64,000 nt of DNA from Pinus tabuliformis (Eukaryota; Streptophyta; Pinopsida; Pinales; Pinaceae), in assembly GCA_031772625.1 (NCBI GenBank), contig CM062816.1:632989269-633053268 (forward strand), read 5' to 3'. Position 1 is the stretch's first letter, and each line of letters starts with the position of its first letter. The position numbers and the translations under genes are program-made. The notes beneath the pieces are model-generated. The model saw only the letters and a program-made list of their open reading frames with translations. It was not told the origin of the DNA and made no database searches. Positions 35,902 through 49,102 of this stretch are shown one piece after another.

Positions 35902-38900
35902 ATGGTGAATAAAGGGAAGGCACCCGCTTCTGAGAAGTCAAAAATTCCCCCACTGTTCATAGACACTACTTGTAATCGAGATGCAGGGACATCCACATGG
36001 GAAAATATGTATTAGCTGTTAGAGGAGGAACAACCGAGAGTTATGGAAACAACAATTACAGTGGACGTACGTGGTTCTCCTAATGCTTCTTTGATTGAAC
36101 TTGCATGCTCATTCTTACACCGCATTACTGCAAGACCAAAGATACTCCCTTATACCAACATGGTTAAGTGGATTATAGATGACGCAGACATATCAAATAG
36201 AGGATTCAAGACAACAAGTGAGGAAGTCATGGGGTCATTTACTCCAGACAACCTGAGACTCATGTAACATCTACCAGAGCCCCAGGCCATCTACAACAAG
36301 CAGTTTGTCGAGAGGTTTGCCAAAGAAAATGAAGACTTGGCAGAATGCACAAAGAATTGGTCTAACAATAAGGAAAGACTGAAGAAAGATAAAAACGATA
36401 TGTATGCCACCGGTTCTCTTAGTTCCCCTTTCTATTTTGCTGCTGCTATGTTATGTAGACTGTTTGGTAAACCAGACAGCAACAAATTTTCATCAGAATG
36501 GTTATCCCTAGTAGATGCAGCTGTCAATACTAGAATATTGAATTGGGCTCAAATCCTATCAAATAATTTAGCCACTACAATTTTAGAATATAGAAGAAAT
36601 TGGAGCATTGCTTCGAGGGTTTACCTTCCATTTTTCATGAGTGCTTATGTTATGGATGCTATTTGTTTTGATTAGAAATTCCCTATTATGGGATGGAAGT
36701 GGACTGCTCAAGATCCACTTCCCATTTAGATATATCACAAAGTCATGTGGGAATCTAATTTCCTGCCACATTTCTTCAAAATCTATCATGGATTTATGCT
36801 TCTGATTCACAAGAAGATTTACAACCGAGATGCCCCGAGGTTTTCCCAAGAAGCTGAGGTAGATATTCTCCCCATAGCTAGATGGTTCGAGGAAGAATTA
36901 TTCACATATATCATAGTGTTTGGCAGTATTTCCTCACCCTGTGTTCTACCCTTTTACGTCCTGGACAAATTGATGGCTAGAGAGATAGCCTACCTGACAT
37001 GCAGTGAAGGAGGAATGAGTAAAATATTGAAATATTCCAAAAAAGGTATTTGGCCTCAATTTTCCATAACATGTGGAGTATTTTCATTGCACGGTTTAGG
37101 ACATGCTTTTAAAGAAATTGCCAATTTATTATCTTTACAATTGCCCAAGTTCCCACGAAGGCAATATGATCCCTTTAGTATTTAAAAGATTTTACCACAA
37201 TGGTTAAAATAAGAGTATTTACCCATGAAAAAGATCCCTTTGATGATGTTTTCCTGCAAAAAAACACCTTCAAAGAGGTGTAGCATATGGCACAAATTAT
37301 TTTTGACCAAGAAGGTCTCCATTCTTTTGATAATTACAGAGAATAGAGGTTATCTAATGTCCCATTGGACTAGTTACTCATTCGACCAATAAGAGATCCT
37401 ACTCCCAGCATAATCATAAGTGGAGATTCAAAAGAGAAGTCCAAAACAAGTTTAGGAAATGAATCTGCAGAAAAGTATGGTGATAAATCTTAAAAAACAC
37501 CTCAAAATGAACACAACAAGAGCGAGGAGTCAATAAAAGACACAACCTAGTCTACAACAAAGTCTCATCAACAGACTTTGTTTGTAAATCAAGCTGAGGC
37601 CTCAACTCCCACTACAAAGCAAGAAAAGCCACCTATAATTGATTTAGAAGAAGAATGGGAAAGTTTTAATAAGTTACTCAACATAGAGGAACAAGACGTA
37701 GAGCCACCAACAAACCCATAAGAGACGACCGTAGAAATGGTAATAGAAAGAGCTGTTAGCACTTAGGAAATGGAGCATACTCCTATTGCTCCCACATCTG
37801 AAATTGTATTGAGAATAGAGGAAATTCGTCCTCTAGATCTATTTTATAGCCCTAAACATAAAGTTGTCGTTAGAAGACAAAGAAAGAAAAGAAAAGTGGA
37901 TTTTGTGCTCACTCCTGAGGATGAACCTCTAGATGTCCTCTAGAAAGGCCCACCTACAGATCCATCAGCTAATCTCACTAGGCTCTCATAGATCACAGGT
38001 GCGTATGCTTTGGCAACCATTGACAAGGTAGCAAAGGTAAAACTGCTGCTTAAAGAAAACGAAGATATAATTTTTCTATTGGACTAGTAGTTACAGCAGG
38101 TCAGATCAACCAACAAGCAGAAATGTAGTTGGAAAAACTCCACCAAAAATTTCAGTAGATGCAGTTGGCACATCAGAGAATTTTAGCTGGTAAATAAGCA
38201 CAGTTACATGCCATAATAGAACTGCATAAAGATGATCCCAAAATTTAATAGTTTGTCACAAAGGCACTTGGCCTCAATTCTCAACTTTTACAATATAAAG
38301 AATTATTATGCCAGAAGATTTCAGAGTGGAATTCTCACTGCGAAATGAGCGATAACATAAAAAATCAAGTTTTGGAATTACAACTTGAATATGAATCAAA
38401 TTTTAAGAAATTTTTAGACTTCTTAAACTGGCAGAAATCAGACTCAGAAAAGAGCATACATGCCCAAAATTTATGAATCACACAAAGAAATATTATTTGC
38501 AAAATGGGATTCTCAACTAAGAGAGGCAGAATAGGAAATGGAGGATGTGGCAACAACAATGAACAATGTCATCGAATGTGTGAACGAAAATCTACACCAT
38601 TCTAATTTGGTAGAAGAAACCACCCTTAGCTTTCTTCCAAAAGCACAACAACTTCAAGCAGTATGGAAACAGGTAGGAGAGCAAAGGACAAAGGCAATTA
38701 AACAGGTAAACAGGTTGCACTAGGAGGCATACTGGAAGTACCTAGTGAAACTGCACAGTCAGTGGATGACCCTAAAGTGCCTAATTACTTCCGCCGAGAA
38801 AATAGTGCCAGCACTCACCAATGTCGTATTTGCAGGACAACTGAAATCTGAAGTCAGCCAATTGACACTCCTTAAACCCATGCTAGATATTTATGATCTC

Positions 38901-38921
38901 AAGGACCAGATGCAGGATTAG
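35902..38921 (+). pseudogene. LTR-resident ORF of unknown function, copy 1 (5' LTR of E)
   Basis: About 1006 codons from ATG 35902 (MVNKGKAPASEKS) to TAG 38919-38921, with several stops and frame changes. I do not recognise the family. N-terminal 400 codons look globular: TITVDVRGSPNASLIELACSF, WIIDDADIS, AAMLCRLFGKPDSNKFSSEW, ILNWAQILSNNLATTILEY, PFFMSAYVMDAICFD, FPIMGWKWTAQDPLP and KLMAREIAY. The middle is Ser/Lys/Glu-rich and low in complexity (37400-37800). The C-terminal 300 codons are Gln/Leu/Lys-rich and probably coiled coil, ending [42 protein letters not shown] just upstream (to 35870) resembles a 3' splice site, so the message may have an upstream exon. Stops at 36727 and 37764 are also in copy 2, so they predate insertion. 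Confidence 0.6.
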
Positions 38922-39827
38922 TCATACACATATTTTACTTTTTATTTATTTATTTTCGCTTAAGATGAGGCAGGTTGATTAAACCTCCTCATCTATTTTT
39001 GTAATTTCTATTTTTAGGTTTCATAGATTAGTATTTAAACCCCTCTCATGCATTTCTAGAGAAATTTTATCAAAAACATTCTTCAGAACGTGCACTTATG
39101 CCCCCCACCGAGGAGGTTTTGGTAAAATTAATGGAATGAGACTAATTTTCTACTTGAGTTTAGCATCTTCTACCGAAATTGCACTTCTGTACTCTTAGTT
39201 GATGTTAAGTGATTTGAAGGTAGATCAATGTTGTTGGAGCACATCAGTAAGAAGTATTACAAATGGTACTTCTATCTCTTAATTCTTTTTACTTGTGTAT
39301 GAAGCAGTAAATCATTTTCATTTGTTTATGTATGAAAGTTTAAATTTTTAGTTATCATTATTGAACTTTTGTATAATGATTATTTATTCTTTATGCTGAA
39401 TATGTGAATGACTCTTTATGCGATATATCTCTCATATCGTTTCAGCTAACTTTTTATGCGAAACGATCATTATTAAATAAATTCTCTTCTTATCGTGATT
39501 GAATGATCTTTATTATCCATTACTTTCAGAAATCATTTTAAATCGCATACATAAATGTTACTCCCTGGATAGTCTTAAAGTTAGATGTTTTATTTGATTA
39601 TGATAGGTTAGTTAGAGGATAGATTAAGGCTAAGATAAGTATTCAGCCCATAAAACCCAGCAAAAATATCATCCCATTACCACAAACATCATAAATAGAT
39701 TGGGAAACTAGTCCCATCATCCCCAGTCGGAGCCACTATTCCAAATGGAAAAGGAGTTGTTCCGAGGTCCAGACCTAGTGGTTATCCCCCTTGTTGGAGT
39801 CTTGATTTTTCGAGCCTTCAACATATT

Positions 39828-39843
39828 TGGTGCTAGAAGGAGG
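39828..39843 (+). promoter_or_regulatory. Candidate primer binding site of element E
   Basis: TGGTGCTAGAAGGAGG, four bases after the LTR end. It starts with TGG as any CCA-end complement must but is not the initiator Met form. I cannot name the tRNA. Confidence 0.55.
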
Positions 39844-39855
39844 CCCTATCTGTGA

Positions 39856-41593
39856 ATGGTAAGTTAATATACATCTTCACGCCATTCTAAGAGTAAAACT
39901 CCCTCACCATCATCCTCAACTTCTCCTTTGCATTCCAAATCTCCTATCTTAGAACTAGAAGTTGAAAAGAAAAATACAGAGCACATTACTTAAATCCTAA
40001 ACAAGCCAAATCATTCTTCCTCAGATCCCCTTGAATTACAAACTTTGATCCATAAGCTACAAGGGATTTCAATATCCCAAGAAGAATTTTAGTTATCCCT
40101 AGGTAGTGTCACTTCCCATCGTACCCCATCTCAATGACTGAATGGACCACAAAGCAAGAAAATAGCAATCCCACCAGTTGTGTTTCCTCTACCAAGTGGT
40201 AAGAAAGCAAGGAAAACATCTACAAAATCTCAAAGTGAGGTTCTACCATCATTTTCTTCCACTGTCGCATCCATATCATCACAAGGTCACTCATCCATTC
40301 TTCAACTCCAGATCATGGTTCACATAGGTACCGGAGTAACATCCTCCTCTACGCAATCACCTTCAACTACTGCCACACCTTCTACTACTCATATCCCGAC
40401 GATGGCAGGAAATCCACCACCAAGGACATGGGCTAATCCAAGGACTGTAAGAATGCCTGCACCTTTGTCTCAATTACCATCTCATCCTGATAAATGGTTG
40501 CCCAAATTCAATCCTGACAATGGCCTATTAGCTGAAGAACACATAAATAATTTTATGCTATCTGTTAATTTGAATGAAGTAACAGAAGAGGACGCAGTTG
40601 TAATATTATTCCCCTATACTTTGTAGGGAGAAGCAGGATCATGGTATTTTTCATTGCCATGAGGCTCCATTAATAACTGGGATACATTTCAAGATTAGTT
40701 TTTAACAAAATTTGGAGATGGTAGGTCTACAACAACCTTAATAAATGACCTCTCCAATTTGAAAGCCGAACCAAAGGAACCAATTAAGGATTTCAACCCT
40801 CGCTTCAATAAAATATTAAACAAAATACTAGCAGCATTGAAGCCTAGCAATGAAGTCCAAAATGAATGGTATATTTCTGCTTTACCTTCAAATTCAGCCA
40901 TCTTTGTGGACAGAGCTGCCAAGCCAACGTTAGCAGAAAACATGAAAGAGGCAATAGCTATAGAGAAACGTATCCTAGCCGTAGAAAAGGGAAATATTGT
41001 AGATGAAAGAAAGTCCAAAAAAGTGTCTTTTAGAGATGATTATAAGAAGAAACAATCAAAGGATCCTTTCAATCTAGAAAGGTTGCAAAAAGTTTTGAAG
41101 ACCATGTCCAATGAAATGGTTGATATAAAGAAGCAAGTAGCAGAAACCTCTTCCAAGAAACCTTTTAAACCCTATAAATTAAATCCTCCAAATGATCCAA
41201 AACCTCCAAACGCGATAACAAACGCTGAATCAGAAGGAGAAGAAGAAGAAGTTTCAAATGAGGAGCAAACTAACGATGAAGAAATCGTAGAAATACAAGG
41301 AATATGGGACTTCATTTTTCCAAATGAGGAATATCAAGAAGCATTACCTATTGCTACTAGAAGTAGAAGTCAACTCAACCCTCGACAATCTAGTACAAAT
41401 CAAAAGAACCCAATTCCACCTCCAAGGGATAAAATCATCGGTAAGAAATCCTCACCGAAGTCTACTCAGACAAACCCAATCCTATCTTATTCGACATATT
41501 AATCTAAAAATATTATCGTCTCAGATGAAATAGAATACAACATTTTTGAGGATATGAAGAAAACCAGAGCAAACATTACTCTTCATGAGCTCA
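39856..41593 (+). pseudogene. gag: gag of element E
   Basis: In-frame ATG at 39856 shortly after the PBS, then a Ser/Pro-rich leader with several stops. From 40180 it is open for 148 codons, and from 40759 for 247. The core has WLPKFNPDNGLLAEEHINNFML and WYFSLP, WDTFQDxFLTKFG, matching plant gypsy gag (retrotrans_gag). A Lys-rich, Pro-rich and acidic region (EGEEEE) follows. No CCHC knuckle seen. The frame is cut after HELSK by a solo LTR and resumes at 42917. Stops in the core: TAG near 40624, TGA near 40660, TAG near 40697. Confidence 0.85.
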
Positions 41594-41598
41594 GTAAG

Positions 41599-42911
41599 TG
41601 TTGAGCCTTAGTTTTGGTCTTTTTTTTCGCTTAAAGAAACTTACTTATCCATCTATTTTCCATCCATTTTCCCTTCATTTATCCCATTTTTATGTATATT
41701 TGATATCCATTCAGGTATTTAATTTTAATTTTTCAATTTCTAAAGTTTTTATGAAAATTTGGTTTTTAGTGCAAAATTGGCAGATTCAGAAATTCCCGTA
41801 ATAGCTCTATGGTTGATATGGTTGCAGGACACTTGGGCACGAATGGAATACATGGATGAATATCTTGGGAACTAGGACTAAGCCAGCAATGCTTAGTTCG
41901 AACAGAACAAGCTTTATTAGGCCCATTTGGTGCTAGTCAACAATGACTAGTCATTCAGAAATCCCATAGAAATAGGGTAGTTTTGAGATTTTATAGGATT
42001 GGTCATATTTCTTGGGATGGGAGTAATGAGTTTGACTTAGATAGGTGGATGAGAGTAGATGGGTTTTTTTGAGTGAATATGGATCAGTTTGTTCATGAGA
42101 CTTCTTATTTAAAGCCAAAACTTTGATGGCTTATGTATTTATTTATGATATACTTTTATGCTGCGACATCTTTGGATTGAGGGGTTAATTTGAAGACTTG
42201 TGTTATTATTATTTGGTTGTTCAATGCTATGGATGTGTGACTGAATTTAAGCTTCTGATATCACCTCTCAAGTGTGCAAGGCAAGGGTGGAGGGCCCCCA
42301 TTCCAAGCTAAGTACCCTTCCTTGTTAACTAGTTTTATTTCCTTGTAATCTGGTTGATTGTAGCACTAGTTTTTCAAAGCTTTATTTCAGATTTCTTTAT
42401 GGTTTATGCATAGTGATTGATTTCATTAGTTAATAGCTTATTCATCACTTTATTGAGTTGGAAAAAAACAGGTGTTCAAGTTGGGCATCCCTTCTGCTAA
42501 AATGATGAATCAAAACTAGTTTCTTTTGTTTGCATGCAAGTAGTTTCTCATTGAGATTTTGATATTGAGATGAATGAATTATGATGGAATACCTTATGTG
42601 TCTCTTAATTTAAGAGCTTCTTTCATTAATAATTTATCCATCTTAAGCTTTTGGTTTCAATCTCTGATTCATTAAGTGATAATTGAGGTGAAGGTGGACT
42701 TCTTGAGTCAATAACCATTTCAATGTTTTTCCTCTTTTTAAGCTGATTGAATTAGAGTTATAGAATGTATTACTTTTAGCTTTTGCATAACTTATCTTTC
42801 AAGGTTTGATTACATCTGATATTCACATATAGTGAACTTGCCTCAAAGCATAAACAACCCGGATTGATAAGAAATAATTATGTTAATTTAGGTCCACAAA
42901 TTAGCTCAACA
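41599..42911. mobile_element. Solo LTR 1 (1313 bp) inserted in gag-pol of element E
   Basis: Begins TGTTGAG and ends CTCAACA, a perfect 7-bp terminal inverted repeat, with perfect 5-bp duplication GTAAG at 41594-41598 and 42912-42916. Removing insert plus one duplication rejoins the reading frame (HELSK to LKHQ). No internal PBS, polypurine tract or coding domain. Left by recombination between LTRs of a former full element; its family is not represented elsewhere in this window. Confidence 0.85.
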
Positions 42912-42916
42912 GTAAG

Positions 42917-44110
42917 TTAAAGCATCAATAGAAATTACTCTTGAAAGAACTCAATGCAGTGCCTACTACACCTCTTTCCACTATTGTGATTTCATAGGCT
43001 ACTCATGAGATGGGAAGACATCCAACTAGCGTTGCAAATAAAATCGACACAATGGACATTGCTCTGATTAGCAGAAGATCCAAATCCCATACTTTACCAT
43101 TTCTCTTTACTTTCAAAGTTTTCAATAAAAATTTACACAACTGTCTAGTTGATTTTGGTGCATCATCCAACATTTTACCTAAGATAGTTTGCGCCAAATT
43201 AAATGTCCAACCTCAGAAATCTGTAGTATGAAGATCGGTCTCAAGTCAAGGTCATCCGTGAACTTAATCAAGTAACCATAAGACTTTCGTCAAATGCAAA
43301 AGTGTGTCAAGCCATTGATATACTTGTGGCTGACATCCCTGAATTTTATGGACTGATCCTTAGTAGGCGTTGGTCAGAAAAGCTTCACGGTGACTTTGCA
43401 ACTGACTGGTCTCATATGTGGATCCCCTATAATGCCAAACCAAATAAGATCAAAGTTGAATGATAAAAACATCAAAAGTACATAGTGAAAGAGTTAGAAG
43501 GAGAAAACAAGCTTGTAGAGTATAGCAACAACATAATCAAAAATTATTTTGTTGAGTCATTCTTAGGAAATTTCAATGCTCACACTTCACCCTTTTGGGA
43601 AAATTCTATTTTATCTTAGATAAAAAAAAATTCTCAAACTTACACTTCTAGATGTATTAATTTTGTAGATAAACCTATAAACAAAACCTTGTTTTGGAAA
43701 TTATTTTTCGATGGTTCTAAATCAAATGATGGAGCAGGAGCAGGTTGTATATTAGTTAGTCCAAAAGGAGAGAAAACCATGTTAGCATGTAGGCTTGAAT
43801 TCAAGTGCACAAACAACACCACTCAATATGAAGCATTGGTTCAAGGGTTATACAAAGCAATCAGACTTAATATCAAATATCTTCAAGTATTTGGGGATTT
43901 TGAGATTTTCATTAGGCAAGTAAGAAATACCATACACTGTATGTCGAGGCATTTGAAGCACTATCAATCCTTAGTATAAGACCTGACCTCACACTTTACA
44001 GCGTTTGATATTTCATCTATTCCAAGACTCCAAAAAGCTAGTGTTGATCTTCTTGCTAATGTAGCTTCCAAGCTGATTCCATTAGAGGACTACAGTGTAG
44101 ATAGATTCTT
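42917..44110 (+). pseudogene. pol: protease and first RNase H (archaeal-type position upstream of RT) of element E
   Basis: Protease: LVDFGASSNILP near 43150, with the usual DSGA changed to DFGA; further on DILVADIPEFYGLILSR and WSHMWIPY. A one-base shift near 43230 changes frame. Then, at 43689-44080, an RNase H with all four acidic residues: Asp 43710 (FFDGSKSNDGAGAG), Glu 43830 (TQYEALVQGLYKA), Asp 43896 (VFGDFE) and Asp 44046 (SVDLLANVAS). One TAA at 43977 lies between the third and fourth. This is the additional RNase H that marks Tat-lineage elements. Its place, between protease and RT, differs from the usual one after RT. Confidence 0.8.
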
Positions 44111-44439
44111 GATCGAATTAATTTTTAGGCCTCTATTCCTGATAACATCACCAACTAGAGATTCCTCAACAATGACCCTGATATTGTGAATTTTTTTACT
44201 TCAGAAGGTTCTTACAATGATCAGATAATTGACGAAGACCAACATGACAAAAAACTGGAATAGGAAAATAACATTAACGCTATACCAAAATCCGTAGTCG
44301 AGTTAGAGGACTTATATGACTTAAAGGATAGATTCAAAAGATCCACCAATTCAAAACTCCAGAGTGTGACTCTAAGATATGAAATAGTCAATCTGGGGAC
44401 AGACATAAAATCACAAAACATCAACCTAGGTCTTGGTCT

Positions 44440-45720
44440 AACATTTGAAGAAAAATCAGCTTTCATTCAATTGTTGAAACAATAGAAGAGTGTCTTTTCC
44501 TAGAATTAGGATGATCTTAAAACCCATGACAATTCAATTATCCAGCATACAATTCCTATGATCTCCAATGAAAAATCTATTCAACAGAAATTAAGGAAGA
44601 CACATCCTAATTTGGAAAGCCAGATTAAATATGAGTTAAACAAATTACTAAGAGCCAAGATTATTTTTCCTCTCAGACATTCTAGATGGGTCTCCAATCT
44701 CATCCCAGTTAAAATGAAAAATGGTGATATTCGTATTTGTATAGACTTTCACAACATTAATAAAGCTTACCAAAAGGATAATTTTCCATTGCTGCCCATG
44801 GAATAGCTATTACAGTAAGTCACGGGGTCTAAATTAATGTCCTTTTTAGACAGTTTTTCAGGGTATAATCAAATCTTAGTCCACCTGGATGATCAATTGA
44901 AAACTACATTCAAAACAAAATGGTGCACTTATCCTTATCAAAAGATGTCATTTGGGCTAATCAATGTTGGTGCCACATTTCAAAGAGCCATGGAAATTGC
45001 ATTTAAAGGATTAGTAAACAAGTCAGTGGTAATCTACTTAGACGATATAATGGTGTATTTTAAAAAACGTAGTAATCATCTCAGAGACTTGAAACAAATC
45101 TTTTAACGTTGTCAAAAATATGGAATTTCACTTAACTCCAAAAAATCTTTCTTTGTGTTGAGTGAAGGAAAACCTCTTGGGTTCATAGCATCCAAATCAG
45201 GAATCCATATTGATCCTGATAGAATCAAGGAAATTTTTGAGATATCTTTACCTCATAATAAAAAATCAATGTAGTCTTTCCTTGGCCAGATCTATTTTTG
45301 TAAGAGATTCATCCCTGAATTCTCAAGAATTGTGTCACCTCTCCAAGCCATGATAAAGAAAAATTCTCTCTTCAAATGGGGTCATTCAAAACATGAATGA
45401 TTTAGCTTGATAAAACAGGCAATTATAAATGCCCCATCTTTACCAATGCCAAATTTTTCCAATCCTTTTACCCTATATGCATTCGCCTCCGAGAAATCAT
45501 ATGCTGCCATACTCACACAAGCAAATCAAGAGAAAGTCGAAGCTCCAATTGCTTTCTTCAGTTCAAATTTACAAGGAGCTGAATTAAAATACTTTGATGT
45601 TGAGAAACAAGCTTATGCTATTTTCAAAGCAGTTAAATACTTCAAACCTTTCATTCTCAAGTCTCACACCAAAATAATAGTACCATTATCAGCAGTAAGA
45701 AATCTTCTGGTATAGAAAGA
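44440..45720 (+). pseudogene. pol: reverse transcriptase and second, decayed RNase H of element E
   Basis: RT blocks: HTIPMIS near 44547, HSRWVSNLIPVKMKNGDIRICIDFHNINKA, SFLDSFSGYNQI, MSFGLINVGATFQRAM, catalytic YLDD intact at 45035-45046, LGFIASKSGIHIDP near 45180, and SFLGQIYFCKRFIPEFSRI. The following connection/RNase H domain reads LYAFASEKSYAAIL, lacking the first catalytic Asp (normally DAS), then AFFSSNLQGAE. Loss of activity here with a complete RNase H upstream fits the Tat pattern. Stops: TAG near 44805, TAG near 44815, TAA near 45104, TAG near 45271, TGA near 45398. Confidence 0.88.
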
Positions 45721-47163
45721 TGTGGGTGAAAAGAGAGAAAATTGGGTCACATCCCTGCAAGAATATGACATTGAGATTAAACTACCAAATATAGTAAAAG
45801 TTCAAGGTTTTTGCAAGATGTTGGCAGGAGCTTCGAACATATCAGAATTGTGGTCTCCTGAAAGTGAAGTACAAATTTGTGAGGTAAGCCTAAACGACTC
45901 TGAATCAAGATATGCTGATATCATTTTTTGCTTGAAAAATGGATATGCCCCTCCACATTTGAATTACACAAAGAAAGGAGCCCTGAGGCTAAAAGCTAAA
46001 CAATATCAAATCATTGATAATGTACTATTTAGAATGAATTATGAATATGTTCTCCTTAGATGCCTTGAGAAATTTGAAGCAGAAAAAGTATTGCAGGAAC
46101 TCAATGACGGACCAGCGAGCGGACACTATGTAGGAGATGCAACATCTCACAAAATCCTACTTGATGGCTACTACTAGCCAACTCTATCTAAAGATGGAAA
46201 TAGTTATGTAAGGAGATGTAAGATTTTTCAAACTGTTGCTAGAAGACAGAAGAAACCATCATTGCCATTAGATCCAGTCAACATTGATCAACCATTTGAA
46301 TAATGGGGATTAGATATAATAGGTGAGATCGTTCCTCATTCTTCCAAATAACATAAATACATCCTTACAACTACTGACTACTTTACCAAATGGGTAGAAG
46401 CAGCTCCACTCAAGATAGCCAACCTTGAGAGTATCATTGAATTTATAGATCAATTCATCATCACTAGGTTTGGCTTTTCTTCTGCCTTAATGTTTGATAA
46501 TGCATCCTATTTATCAGGTAATTCCATGACAGAGTTCACTCTTAAAAGAGGTTTCAAACTCAAGTATTCTGCCAATTATTATCCACAAGGGAATGGGTTA
46601 GCCAAATTAACAAAAAAAAACTTATTAGAATTATTAAATGGACTATTGATTAAAATCAAAGAAACTGGCATAAGTCTTTAGTGTATGCTCTTTGGGCACA
46701 TTGAATAACTCAGAAAACCTCCATCAACACTTCTCCTTTTAATTTAGTTTATGCGAAAGAGGTGGTCTTACCAACAAATCTAGCTATTCTCTCACTAACC
46801 TTAGTTCAAGTCATTGAAGAAACTCTTTCCTCATTTATGCAATTAAGACAATTGCAAATCATTAAACTTGCAGAGGAATAAGAAAAGGCCAGAATTACCC
46901 ACGCGCATCATCAACAATTAGTGAAAGCCTCTTTTGATTCAAACTAAGTGTCTAGAAAAGATTTTCAACTTGGAGACTTAGTATTAAATCGGTATAAAGC
47001 CCATGAAGAGAAAGGCAAGAAAACTAAATTCCAATGGCTATGGCTTGGACCTTTCTAGATTTTCGAACTCATTGGGCCATCAACTTTCATGTTACAGGAT
47101 TTAGCAGGGAAGAGGAAATATTTACCTGTTAATTGAAAAATCATAAAGAATTATTTTCCATAG
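45721..47163 (+). pseudogene. pol: integrase of element E, catalytic Glu lost
   Basis: Linker then zinc-binding region (ELNDGPASGHYVGD; RRCKIF, where the second Cys of the CX2C is Phe). Core: Asp 46313 in GLDIIGEI, Asp 46496 in MFDNASYLSG, then NGLAKLTKK at 46592-46618, where Lys 46604-46606 stands for the catalytic Glu, 35 residues after the second Asp (GAA to AAA). C-terminal part: FQLGDLVLNRYKAHEEKGKKTKFQ, WLGPF, stop, then LPVN and NYFP with TAG at 47161-47163. Many stops after 46680. This copy is dead. Confidence 0.85.
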
Positions 47164-48251
47164 AAGATGATCTTTTCTATTTTTTTGTAGATTATAGTAT
47201 TTAGTTAATTTTTATTTTGATAATAAAACAGGTTGAGAATGTTCACTTTTGGTTTCACGAAAAGAATAGTGTCTCATTTCAATTTTGCTTTTTCGCTTGT
47301 ATAAGTAGGAGTGGTTATGAAAATTAATCTCCATTTATGAAACATATGGTTAAGTGCTATTATTTTGAAATTTTTGCCTATTCTTCTGTTTCAACTATCT
47401 GAGTTTTGGTTAGAATCAACCTTAGGAATAATTTTTCCTTACATCAGCCACAAAAGGTATCAATAACAAAGCAAATACTCTTTGTGGAAAAGTTATTTTT
47501 AGACTCTACAATTTTCGTCCAGGAGAATTCTTAAGGAACCAATGACTCCCGCCCCCACGTGAGGAATTTGTAAGATTCAAGGAGTAACCCAATTATACAC
47601 TTTAAACTTAAATAATAAGAGGTATCATCAAGAGTCGGCTCATCATGATCATAAAGAGGATAACTAACTGACTTTCCCATATTGAATATCAAAATAGGGT
47701 AATGGCTCCAGATTGTTTCAATCAAAAGACAAGGGGTCTCATCACGAGTTGGCTTGTTCAGTTAAGTTATAAATCAAGTGAATGGCGTTGTCAATTTCGA
47801 CCACCAAACCAAGACATTATTCTTTAAGAAATAAGAAAAGAAAAAGAAATAAGTATATATGAGGATTTATCTTTGAAAATTGCATTTTTTCTCAAGTGGG
47901 AAACTGGATCATTGTTGGGTAACAGGTAACCCTGTCGAGGCTATGAATGCATGCTGGTAGCAGAGGCTCTACCTACAACAAATGAGTGGACCAAAACTAA
48001 TCTTAACAGATGTTTTTGTTTTTATCTCTACAACCAAGTAATGACTGATGTGAGTAAAATGACTAACTCTCAGAAGAAGATAATCATAATAAACATAGTT
48101 AGAACAAGATGTTGTTATTAATAAATAGCACTATTCCTCTTATATTTCGTACAATGTAGTTTCATTTTCAAAACCATCTCTATTTTGGAAGTTTTAGAAA
48201 ATTCAAAAAACCCTCAGACATAACTAGTTCTTCTAAGTGAATTGCCAACGT
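47164..48251 (+). other. 3' untranslated interior of element E
   Basis: Non-coding, AT-rich. I see no clean polypurine tract directly before the 3' LTR; the nearest purine-rich string is AAGTGGGAAA near 47896. A phrase GGTATCATCAAGAGTCGGCT near 47622 recurs imperfectly near 47735. Confidence 0.5.
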
Positions 48252-49102
48252 TGTGCCTATCAACAAGCCCCCCATTTATTTGTGTTAGTAATAACACTAA
48301 TAAATGGGTACCCTTCCAATAAAATCAATGCTTAGCATCTAGTCATGCCCTTTTTATTTTTAGAGTAAACTAAGATGTCAAAGTGGAACTTGCTAAAATG
48401 ATGGAAATTTATCTTTTCGTACTTTAGGCACATAAAGCTTCAAAAACGAAAAGTTTCTTAAATAAGCACCACATGATAATAAACTTTGGAAAGACCCGCT
48501 TTAAGAATATTATTCTCGCATCGCAAAAAAACTATTACGGTGGGCTTCTCTTATAAAAAGTTACACCATGAAAGCACAATCCACGAAATGCGAGATCATA
48601 AAATCCTATAACCTTATCGCATCTCAATTTCAACCATGGGGCACTACTTGATAAAACATAAGAAAATATCGTGGAATGAAATAGCATCTCGCAAATCGCA
48701 TATCGCAGCAACTCAGATGGCGGTGGGTTTTACCGAAAACAAGTTTTTGCAATATAGTGATCTACGATATTGTGAAGCAAATTGCAAAATCATTTTTATC
48801 GCAACTCAAAGGGCTCATGGTTCTAGGAGAGTACCCCCCGACTTTCGATGTGAAGTTATGAACATTAAAGTTAAGCATAACAGTTCATTAGTGGACATTT
48901 ATTAAAAGAACGATTATGATTAGTTGTAAAGGACCATTTGACGTAAGTTGATATCTTTTGATATGATTTGGAATTAAAGACCCTCCGTCACCTTATTTTC
49001 ATTATTCTATTGATTACTTCTACATTTACTATCATTTTTATCATATTTTTCTCTCTGCTTGTAACTTTCAGGAAGAATACACAGAGCAGGACATCCGAAG
49101 AA

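Larger units (their letters stand above)
35036..39823 (+). repeat. 5' LTR of element E (4788 bp)
   Basis: Contains, in order: a 22-base C run (35051-35072), a possible TATA box TATAAAAAAT at 35351, a zone rich in TGCGA/TCGCA words (35370-35600), the unknown reading frame (35902-38921) and a 0.9-kb AT-rich end. Directly followed by the PBS. Confidence 0.85.

Noticed and set aside
41594..42916. Ogre-type intron between gag and protease
   Set aside because: The insert has LTR-type inverted ends and a perfect 5-bp duplication. No canonical GT-AG pair joins the frames.
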